A DNA stretch of 5,676 bases from Phycisphaerales bacterium (GTDB lineage: Bacteria; Planctomycetota; Phycisphaerae; Sedimentisphaerales; Anaerohalosphaeraceae): positions 1 to 5,676 of the forward strand of contig DRGS01000175.1 of NCBI GenBank assembly GCA_011053245.1, given 5' to 3'. Of the stretch, positions 1 to 5,676 are shown piece after piece. The notes beneath the pieces are model-generated. The model had not been told where the DNA came from. It saw only the letters and a list, made by a program, of their open reading frames with translations, and did not search any database. The position numbers and the translations under genes are program-made. Each line of letters opens with the position of its first letter. Position 1 is the first letter of the stretch.

Positions 1-990
1 GGAATATACTTAGGAGCAGGCGAAGGCGGCGTCGACAGCGACAACTTCTTCGAAGCCATCGTAAAGGCATGGGACGATAACGCCGCCAGGATGGATTGGT
101 CCGCATGGGCAAAGGTCGCCTTTAGCAAAATGACCGGAATGTGTGAATTGGAGCAGGAACCGAACATGCCCGCAAGCCACATCGCCGTACTCACCGGCGC
201 AAGGGGCCAGACAAGAAGCTGCCTCACCGCATGTGCCGCCAGCACCCAAGCCATCGGAGAAGCCGCAATGATGATACGCTCCGGCCGAGCCGATGTTATG
301 ATAACCGGCGGCGCACACTCAATGATACACCCCTTGGGCGTTTCCGGATTTAGTCGCCTAACCGCCCTTTCGACAAGAAACGACAGCCCCGAAACAGCTT
401 CAAGACCCTTCTCCGCCAGCAGAGACGGCTTCGTACTCGGCGAAGGCGCGGCAATAGTAATACTCGAATCTCTCGACTCCGCCAAAAAAAGAGGCGTCGA
501 AATTTTAGCAGAGCTAACAGGCTTCGGCAGCAGCAGCGACGCATTCAGAGTAACCGACATGCACGAAGAGGCAAGAGGCGCCGTCCAAGCCATAAACTCT
601 GCACTTGCAGATGCCGGTATCGGCTGTGAAAAAATCGACTACATCAGCACACACGGCACAAGCACCACCGAGAACGATTCGATAGAGACCAAAGCGATCA
701 AAACCGTCTTCGGCGAACACGCAAAGACTACACCCCTAAGCAGCCCCAAGAGTATGTTCGGCCATCTCATCGGCGCAACCGGCTGCGCGGAGTTAATAAC
801 ATGCATCCTCGCAATAAGGGACAACATCTTGCCGCCAACAATGAACCTAAACGACCCCGACCCACAGCTCGACCTGGACTATGTCCCCAACAAACCAAGA
901 AAAGCAAACGTCGACACCGTAATGAGCGAATCATTCGGCTTCGGCGGACAAAATAACGTACTAATAATAAAACGATACGAAGAAAATTAA
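1..990 (+). CDS. fabF: Beta-ketoacyl-ACP synthase, FabF (KAS II) type, 5'-truncated by window edge
   Basis: This is the C-terminal 329 residues of a condensing enzyme that elongates acyl-ACP with malonyl-ACP in type II fatty acid synthesis, in the cytoplasm. The frame is open from base 1, so the start lies outside the window. Visible residues: the nucleophile Cys78 in TACAAS (codon 232-234), His218 in THGTST (652-654), Lys250 in SPKSM (748-750), His255 in FGHLIGA (763-765) and a GFGG loop at 313-316. The Cys-His-Lys-His spacings (140, 32 and 5 residues) match those of E. coli FabF (C163, H303, K335, H340), so about 85 N-terminal residues are missing. The Cys-His-His triad argues for an elongating KAS I/II enzyme and against FabH (Cys-His-Asn) or a chain-length factor lacking Cys. 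A specialised polyketide or aryl-polyene role cannot be excluded without the upstream genes. Phe and Asp codons are mostly C-ending, as in serS. The stop codon overlaps a palindrome. Confidence 0.93.
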   Translation, partial: GIYLGAGEGGVDSDNFFEAIVKAWDDNAARMDWSAWAKVAFSKMTGMCELEQEPNMPASHIAVLTGARGQTRSCLTACAASTQAIGEAAMMIRSGRADVMITGGAHSMIHPLGVSGFSRLTALSTRNDSPETASRPFSASRDGFVLGEGAAIVILESLDSAKKRGVEILAELTGFGSSSDAFRVTDMHEEARGAVQAINSALADAGIGCEKIDYISTHGTSTTENDSIETKAIKTVFGEHAKTTPLSSPKSMFGHLIGATGCAELITCILAIRDNILPPTMNLNDPDPQLDLDYVPNKPRKANVDTVMSESFGFGGQNNVLIIKRYEEN

Positions 991-1017
991 ATAGGGGACA
1001 GTCACCTATTTAGTGAC
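989..1017. repeat. REP-like palindrome between fabF and serS
   Basis: Two 11-base arms, AAATAGGGGAC (989-999) and GTCACCTATTT (1001-1011), are inverted complements with a single mismatch (G996 opposite A1004). They fold as a 10-bp stem with one mismatch and a CAG loop. The left arm begins in the last two bases of the fabF stop codon. A second, mutually exclusive stem pairs GTCAC (1001-1005) with GTGAC (1013-1017). No T-tract follows, so this is not a classical intrinsic terminator. Short intergenic palindromes of this AAATAGG(G/T)GAC type recur in some bacterial genomes, and REP elements of this sort are mobilised by RAYT/IS200-like Y1 transposases. Membership of such a family is my recollection and inference. 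It could also stabilise the upstream mRNA 3' end or tune read-through into serS. Confidence 0.6.
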
Positions 1018-1031
1018 GACGGGACGAAACT

Positions 1032-2303
1032 ATGATAGATATTAAGCTGATCCGAGAAAACCCGCAGAAATTCAAAGACGGCTCCAAAGCCAAAAATATC
1101 AGCGCCGACATCGACAAGCTCCTTGAGTTAGACGCCAAACTCCGCGAAAACAAGCAGCGTCTCCAGGACCTCTCAACCGAAAAGAACACCGTTGGAAAAT
1201 CCATCCCGAAACTCGCCACTAATGAAAAACAGGATGCCCTCGCAAAACTCGCTGACCTGAAAAAAGAAGAAGCACAACTCAACGATAAAATAAACGCCGA
1301 TCAACCCGATTTCGACACTATCATGGGCCAGGTCCCCCAGCCAGCAAGTGAAGACGTACCTTACGGCGAAGACGATACGAAAAACGTCGAACTGAGAACA
1401 TGGGGAACGATCCGTAAATTCAATTTCGAACCGAAGGATCACATGCAGCTTGGCGCAGATCTCGACATAATCGACATGCCGCGTGGCGTAAAACTCGCCG
1501 GAACAAGAAACTACTTCCTCAAAGGCGACGGTGCCCTCCTGCACTGGGCGGTGCTTCGATTTTCGCTGGACTACATGATCTCACAGGGTTACACGCCAAT
1601 GTCCGTTCCGCTTTTGATGCGTGACGAAGTAATGATGGGAACCGGATATTTCCCCGGCTCAGAAGAGCAGACCTACCAGATGGAACGCGACACGCTAAAC
1701 CTCGTCGGCACCGCCGAGGTCCCCGTCACCGCATATCACTCCGGAGAGATACTCAGCCATGAGCAGTTGCCGCTAAAGTTCGTAGCGATGAGTACATGTT
1801 TCAGACGCGAAGCAGGAGCCGCCGGCAAAGACACCCACGGCCTCTACAGAATTCACCAGTTCGATAAGGTCGAGCAGGTCATCATCGGCGAAAACAGCGA
1901 AGAGCAAAGCAAAGCCTACCACAAAGAAATACTCGATAATTCCGAAGCCGTAATGCAAGCCATCGGCCTGCCCTACCGCATAGTAAACGTCTGCACCGGC
2001 GACCTCGGCAGGGGTCAGGTCCAAAAGTACGACATCGAAGCATGGATGCCCTCGAGAAACAGCTACGGCGAAACACACTCAGCCAGCAGATTCTACGAGT
2101 TCCAGGCACGGCGAATGAACCTCCGCTACAAAAACGAGAACAAGAAAAACCTATTCTGCCACACGCTCAACAATACCGTCATCGCATCACCGAGAGTGCT
2201 GATACCCATACTCGAACTAAACCAAAACGCCGACGGCAGCATCACAATACCCGAAGTCCTAAGACCATACATGGGCAACAAAGAGAAGATAACAAAAAAA
2301 TAA
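1032..2303 (+). CDS. serS: Serine-tRNA ligase (seryl-tRNA synthetase)
   Basis: This cytoplasmic class II synthetase charges tRNA-Ser (and tRNA-Sec where present) with serine. At 423 residues it is complete; E. coli SerRS has 430. The N-terminus MIDIKLIRENP is the family's usual start, which fixes the ATG; a weak GGGA lies 7 bases upstream. Residues about 28-98 are charged and heptad-like, matching the long antiparallel coiled-coil arm that grips the tRNA-Ser extra arm. The catalytic core follows: GTRNYFLKGDGA (157-168), the serine-site TAEVP (227-231), motif 2 with FRREAG (257-262) and the HQFDKVE strand (275-281), CTGDLG (321-326), E347 and FQARR (357-361), motif 3 around 378-395 with its conserved Arg388, and the closing PEVLRPYMG (407-415). 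Motif 3 reads NNTVIASPR instead of the common NGSGLAVGR, and SSCS is replaced by THSAS; both look like lineage variants. comEC starts 20 bases downstream, suggesting co-transcription. Confidence 0.97.
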   Translation: MIDIKLIRENPQKFKDGSKAKNISADIDKLLELDAKLRENKQRLQDLSTEKNTVGKSIPKLATNEKQDALAKLADLKKEEAQLNDKINADQPDFDTIMGQVPQPASEDVPYGEDDTKNVELRTWGTIRKFNFEPKDHMQLGADLDIIDMPRGVKLAGTRNYFLKGDGALLHWAVLRFSLDYMISQGYTPMSVPLLMRDEVMMGTGYFPGSEEQTYQMERDTLNLVGTAEVPVTAYHSGEILSHEQLPLKFVAMSTCFRREAGAAGKDTHGLYRIHQFDKVEQVIIGENSEEQSKAYHKEILDNSEAVMQAIGLPYRIVNVCTGDLGRGQVQKYDIEAWMPSRNSYGETHSASRFYEFQARRMNLRYKNENKKNLFCHTLNNTVIASPRVLIPILELNQNADGSITIPEVLRPYMGNKEKITKK

Positions 2304-2323
2304 TATAGCAGGGCTTACTATAA

Positions 2324-4897
2324 ATGCCCCGACAGGATCCTATACAGCGCAAGCTGAAATTGTTAGACGACCGGCTCGATGAAACTTCATCGCTGCACAA
2401 CCGCATTTTCTCGACAAGCCCCCTGCTCCTGCCCGTCTTAGGCTTCATCGCCGGCATCATCCTGCAAGCTAATTTCAACCTCGCCATTTCCACATGGATC
2501 ACATCCCTCTGCGTCCTGACAATCTTCGCAGCCGCTTCGTCCTATGTAAAAAAACAAAATCCAAGTGTCATTTTACTCGCCTACACCGCCTGCCTCGCCT
2601 TCGCGTGCGTCGGCGCAATAAGATACGCCGCCATCGATCAACCCTACGCAAACGACATTCGCAACATCGTAGGTCAGGAGAGGGTTCTCGCAACGATCCG
2701 CGGCAGAATATCGACCCCGCCCAAGAAAAAAAAGACCGACGGATGGCTCTTCGGCACATACCTGTCCATGTGGTCCAAACCGTCCACAAGTTTCTACATC
2801 AAACTCGACGAAATAAAAAACGAAAGCGGATTCTCGAAAACCGCAGGCACCGTCAGGGTCCAGCTTGACGGAAACTTAAAGGATCTCGGCATCGGCGACA
2901 GCGTCGAGATCGACTGCTGGCTGAGCAGATTCAACGCCCCCCTCAATCCAGGCCAGTTCGACATAAAGAAGTATCTCCAGAGTCGCGGCGTATTCGTCGC
3001 CGCCCAGGTTAATTCACCCCAAGCCGTAAAACTCCTCGCGAAAGCTCCGCTCACATCGTTCGGACGCCTCAGGAACCGTTTCACTGCGATAGCATCCGAG
3101 TCACTTTACGGCCAAACCCTGCCGAAAGACAAAAGTTCCCCTCTCCTTGCCGCGCTTATCCTTGGCGAACGAGCAGACATCGGCGAAGAAACTTACAACG
3201 CATTCCGCAAAACCGGCCTCGCGCATTTCATCAGCCTCTCCGGTATGCACATCGGCATCCTCGCAGGCTTCATCTGGTTCCTGCTAAAAACCGCAGGCCT
3301 CACCAAACGTCCGAGGGCGGCAATGTGCTTCCTGCTGATAGTCGTATACATCCTGATAGTCCCGCCCAGAGCGGCAACATTAAGAGCCGCCGTCCTATGC
3401 TGGTTCTTCTGCCTGTCCGTAATATTCTCCCGCAAAACAAACGCATTGAACACACTTTCCCTCGCCGGATTGGTACTCCTCTACATACGCCCGGGCGACA
3501 TCTTCATAGCAGGATTCCAATTGTCATACATGACCGTACTCGGAATAATTCTAATGCAAAGACACATAAGCAACTGGATGCACACCATGACCACCGACAG
3601 AATCAAAATACTACACCAGCCAAAAACGCAGGACACGGTGCCACTTTCACTTCTCCGCTGGTTTACTACATGGGCAGTTGAGCTGCTCGCTACCGGCTTT
3701 TCCGCATGGATCGGAGGAGCCGGCGTAATGCTCTACCACTTCGGAACGATAACACCGCTTGCCAGTATGTGGACCGTACTCATTTTCCCGCTCGTGCTCT
3801 TCATCTTAGCAGCCGGTTTCGCCAAGATGGTCTTAGCTGTACTGCTCCCTACACTCGCCATGGCGATCGGTGCCCTCGCCAGCAATCTCGCCGACACCCT
3901 CGCCGCCGCAGTAAAACTCATCGCCAGGATCGATATGTCGCAAATTACAATAGGTGAAGTGCCCCTCATACTGATAGCCTGTTATTATGTAGTTCTCATC
4001 TTCATCAGATTCGCGCATCTACGAACCAAAAAGCTAAAAACAACGGTCTCTGTGATAATGACAGCATCGATCATACTTTCGCTCGGAATAATTAAATACA
4101 ACAGAAGTTTTCCCAGGGATTTGAAATTGACATGCATGGCAGTCGACCACGGCCAAGCCGCTCTACTGACAATGCCCGGCGGCAAAAACATACTCATAGA
4201 CGCAGGCTCACTAATGTCAAAGGACTGCGGCGGACGAATCATCGTTCCATACCTGATGGAAAAAGGCATCGCAAAACTCGACGCCATCATCCTCACCCAC
4301 GGCGACCTCGACCACATAACCGGCGTCGCAGAAGTCATAGCCGGTACCAAAACAAAAACCATTCTCGCAAATTCCGCCGTACTCGAAAAAGCCAAACAAA
4401 GATCGTCCGTCCAGTTCCTCAATGATTATCTTTCAAAGAAAAACGCTGCGATACAGCTTCTCGGCCCGGAAACCATAAACTCCAAAACCGCCCGCCTCAT
4501 CAATCTCTGGCCAACCCCCGAAACATGCGCCGATGCAAGCATAATGGATAACGACAAATCCCAGGTATTCCTCGTAGAATACGCCGGCAGAAAGATACTC
4601 CTCTGCGGCGACATCGAATTATACGCCCAGAAAAAACTCCTTGAAATGTACCCGAACTTAAAAGCCGACGTCGTTTTAATGCCCCATCACGGTTCGACCG
4701 CAAACCTGATGGATCAATTCGTCGAAAAACTCGCCCCCGAAACAATACTAATAAGCTGCGGCCAACGCCGCCAACACAACGCCTACAAACCAAAAAACGC
4801 CGTCAACGGTTTTTACACTCCCGTCAACGGCGCTATTACTGTCACTATCTCACCCGAAGGCGACATCAAAACAACAGGTTTCGTATCGGCCCAATAA
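2324..4897 (+). CDS. comEC: ComEC/Rec2-family DNA uptake channel with C-terminal metallo-beta-lactamase domain
   Basis: ComEC is the inner-membrane channel through which single-stranded DNA enters during natural transformation. This copy is 857 residues; B. subtilis ComEC is 776. A roughly 30-residue charged N-terminus precedes three hydrophobic segments (about 33-50, 53-71, 80-103). An OB-like region (about 118-235) carries the conserved NPGQFD (208-213) and a lysine run at 134-137. The competence domain (about 270-565) has TGLAHFISLSGMHIG (297-311), an Arg-Ala-Ala at 354-356, GFQLSY (397-402) and many membrane segments, the last at about 573-590. The MBL domain (about 600-850) has D626-A-G, THGDLDH (658-664), GD at 762-763 and HHGST (788-792), so the metal ligands look intact. 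The ATG is the only one before Met149 and hence before the membrane segments; AGGG at 2310-2313 lies 10 bases upstream. Oddities: DVGQGD-type motif reads DHGQAA (608-613), and the late 'YGHP' motif reads AYKP (820-823). The E. coli YcaI type of homolog, in a species without demonstrated transformation, is the alternative reading. Confidence 0.95.
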   Translation: MPRQDPIQRKLKLLDDRLDETSSLHNRIFSTSPLLLPVLGFIAGIILQANFNLAISTWITSLCVLTIFAAASSYVKKQNPSVILLAYTACLAFACVGAIRYAAIDQPYANDIRNIVGQERVLATIRGRISTPPKKKKTDGWLFGTYLSMWSKPSTSFYIKLDEIKNESGFSKTAGTVRVQLDGNLKDLGIGDSVEIDCWLSRFNAPLNPGQFDIKKYLQSRGVFVAAQVNSPQAVKLLAKAPLTSFGRLRNRFTAIASESLYGQTLPKDKSSPLLAALILGERADIGEETYNAFRKTGLAHFISLSGMHIGILAGFIWFLLKTAGLTKRPRAAMCFLLIVVYILIVPPRAATLRAAVLCWFFCLSVIFSRKTNALNTLSLAGLVLLYIRPGDIFIAGFQLSYMTVLGIILMQRHISNWMHTMTTDRIKILHQPKTQDTVPLSLLRWFTTWAVELLATGFSAWIGGAGVMLYHFGTITPLASMWTVLIFPLVLFILAAGFAKMVLAVLLPTLAMAIGALASNLADTLAAAVKLIARIDMSQITIGEVPLILIACYYVVLIFIRFAHLRTKKLKTTVSVIMTASIILSLGIIKYNRSFPRDLKLTCMAVDHGQAALLTMPGGKNILIDAGSLMSKDCGGRIIVPYLMEKGIAKLDAIILTHGDLDHITGVAEVIAGTKTKTILANSAVLEKAKQRSSVQFLNDYLSKKNAAIQLLGPETINSKTARLINLWPTPETCADASIMDNDKSQVFLVEYAGRKILLCGDIELYAQKKLLEMYPNLKADVVLMPHHGSTANLMDQFVEKLAPETILISCGQRRQHNAYKPKNAVNGFYTPVNGAITVTISPEGDIKTTGFVSAQ

Positions 4898-5123
4898 CAA
4901 AATTTGTAACACTTTAGCCATGCACTATACATGACTTATCATTGCCACTGTCAACTTGCCCAAACGAAATTTGCCTGTGGTAGGGTTATCCCATAAGAAG
5001 TTATACCAAAAAACCTGCAACACTAACTTCCATCTTTTTTAATCTTTCTCTGTGGCCCTCGCCTACCTCTTTTTCCTCTGTGGCAAAGTTTTAGTTTTAA
5101 CTCCGCTTACACTCATCCATTGA
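4898..5123. other. Non-coding gap between convergent comEC and URO-D-family gene
   Basis: This 226-base AT-rich stretch separates two genes whose stop codons face each other, so it should hold termination signals for both strands. I see no GC-rich hairpin followed by a T-tract on either strand. The nearest candidates are a T6 run at 5035-5040 (+ strand) and an A6 run at 5008-5013 (T6 on the - strand). These could pair with each other but only as A-T base pairs. A short GGG-TTAT-CCC stem occurs around 4983-4992. The right part contains the CTCTGTGG repeat described separately. I find no convincing ORF, tRNA or promoter here. Confidence 0.6.
5047..5084. repeat. Degenerate CCTCTGTGG short tandem repeat
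   Basis: CTCTGTGGC occurs exactly at 5048-5056 and again at 5076-5084, 28 bases apart. The two units between them (CCCTCGCCT and ACCTCTTTT) look like decayed copies of the same 9-base motif, giving a 9-9-10 spacing. Read on the other strand, it is a purine-rich block made of CCACAGAG units, lying just after the stop of the - strand gene. Tracts of CCTCTGTGG/CCACAGAGG units are, as I recall, scattered between genes in several environmental bacterial groups, but I cannot confirm a family match. A coding role is unlikely because the block lies outside both genes. It may be a dispersed intergenic repeat relic or a purine-rich mRNA 3' tail. Confidence 0.5.
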
Positions 5124-5676
5124 TTAATAATTGCATTCCCTTGCTTCGTCTGCAAAAGCTTTTAATAATTCAATATCGACATCAAAAAAATGGTCACATG
5201 GAGCAAGGATATAGCCGCCATTTGCACCTGCCTGTTCAAAGCACTTGCGAACATGAGCTCTGGTTTTCGCAGGGGCGCAATCTTTTAGGTAGTGAACCTG
5301 ATTAAAGCCGCCTATCATACAGACCTTATCGCCGATACGTCTCTTTGCCTGGGCCAAATCAACATCGCCGCCCATCTCAGGGCCAGTAAAAGTCTCCATC
5401 GCGTCCGGCTTCATTGCCGCGATGTCTTCTAAAATAGGCATCATTCCCCCGCATGTATGATATACAATTCTCTGGCCGGCCTCGTGAGCGGCTTCTATAA
5501 GTTCGCGATCATAAGGAGCAACAAAATCATTGAATATTTGCGGAGATATTACGGTCGTGGAAGCATCTCCTCCTCCAAGTTCCAGAATGTCATATCGCCC
5601 GCCTTTTAAAGATTGAACAAAACCTTTCTTTCTTTTTTGAAGAATTCCCAGCAACTCATGAACCCATTTGGCATCA
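5124..5676 (-). CDS. Uroporphyrinogen decarboxylase (URO-D) family protein, likely corrinoid methyltransferase-like, 5'-truncated by window edge
   Basis: This is the C-terminal 183 residues of a URO-D-fold protein; the frame stays open to the window edge, so the start is missing. A TTG at 5652-5654 is only an internal Leu codon. Visible residues: GGGDASTTVISPQIFNDF (about 34-51), the strand ending in HTCGG with His73 and Cys75, GGFNQ (122-126), and APCDH with Cys160 near the C-terminus. His-x-Cys...Cys is the zinc/thiol-activating signature of MtaA/CmuA-type methyltransferases, which move methyl groups between a corrinoid protein and a thiol or other acceptor. True HemE decarboxylase lacks this zinc site, so I give no hemE symbol. 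The substrate cannot be read from the sequence. Codon use differs sharply from the + strand genes: eight of nine Phe codons are TTT and Asp is mostly GAT. It converges with comEC and is a separate transcription unit; any corrinoid protein or activase partner would lie beyond the right edge. Confidence 0.85.
   Translation of the reverse strand, partial: DAKWVHELLGILQKRKKGFVQSLKGGRYDILELGGGDASTTVISPQIFNDFVAPYDRELIEAAHEAGQRIVYHTCGGMMPILEDIAAMKPDAMETFTGPEMGGDVDLAQAKRRIGDKVCMIGGFNQVHYLKDCAPAKTRAHVRKCFEQAGANGGYILAPCDHFFDVDIELLKAFADEARECNY

Noticed and set aside
1173..1544. Long open frame antisense to serS
   Set aside because: It lies wholly opposite a clearly conserved SerRS coding region. Its composition (Phe/Val/Cys-rich) is what the antisense of a C-ending codon gene produces, and no domain is recognisable.
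3985..4422. Open frame antisense to comEC covering the MBL motifs
   Set aside because: The + strand carries the conserved THGDLDH motif and continuous ComEC homology. The antisense frame is a shadow with no family resemblance.
4800..4830. Direct repeat CCGTCAACGG at 4800-4809 and 4821-4830, each copy partly self-complementary
   Set aside because: The copies are 21 bases apart in the same frame of comEC and both encode Val-Asn-Gly. This looks like a coding coincidence or small internal duplication, not a regulatory site.
4919..4933. CATG...CATG inverted repeat just after comEC
   Set aside because: The stem is only four base pairs around a 7-base loop; this is expected by chance.
5008..5040. 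A6...T6 arrangement as a bidirectional intrinsic terminator
   Set aside because: The arms pair only through A-T bases, with a 21-base unpaired interior and no GC stem, so it does not meet the usual terminator pattern.
5120..5305. Short + strand open frame at the comEC-distal side
   Set aside because: It is antisense to the conserved C-terminus of the URO-D-family gene, including its zinc-site Cys, and has no recognisable features.
5124..5676. Naming the - strand gene hemE
   Set aside because: The fragment carries the His-x-Cys...Cys zinc signature of methyltransferase-type URO-D relatives, which HemE lacks, and no heme genes are visible nearby.

Overview
This window looks like a stretch of ordinary bacterial chromosome. 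It holds four protein genes: three on the + strand, then one on the - strand that converges on them. The + strand genes strongly prefer C-ending codons but use ATA freely for isoleucine. The ketoacyl synthase ends in a GFGGQNN-type motif, and the seryl-tRNA synthetase has a variant motif 3. Together with the URO-D methyltransferase-like protein, these features suggest a Planctomycetota-type lineage (for example Phycisphaerae or Sedimentisphaerales). That placement is an inference from recognised family flavour, not a database result.

Layout: 1-990 is the C-terminal four-fifths of a FabF-type beta-ketoacyl-ACP synthase, open at the left edge. A 41-base gap follows, carrying a strong near-perfect palindrome (989-1011) that starts inside the synthase stop codon and resembles a dispersed REP-type element. 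1032-2303 is a complete serine-tRNA ligase (serS). Twenty bases later, 2324-4897 is a complete ComEC/Rec2-type DNA uptake channel with all three expected parts: an N-terminal OB-like region, the competence membrane domain and a C-terminal metallo-beta-lactamase domain. 4898-5123 is a non-coding gap between convergent genes, containing a degenerate CTCTGTGG repeat. 5124-5676 (- strand) is the C-terminal part of a uroporphyrinogen-decarboxylase-family protein with the zinc/thiol His-x-Cys...Cys signature of corrinoid methyltransferases; it runs off the right edge.

The three + strand genes are closely spaced and probably co-transcribed, at least serS-comEC. They do not form one pathway: they cover fatty acid elongation, tRNA charging and DNA uptake. 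The - strand gene has opposite codon preferences (8 TTT to 1 TTC for Phe, against 1 to 12 in serS) and looks like a separate transcription unit with a different history or expression level.

I see no new multi-gene system, CRISPR array, RNA gene or intact transposon. The items most worth a second look are the two non-coding repeats, the codon-use break at the convergent boundary, and some changed motif residues in SerRS and ComEC.
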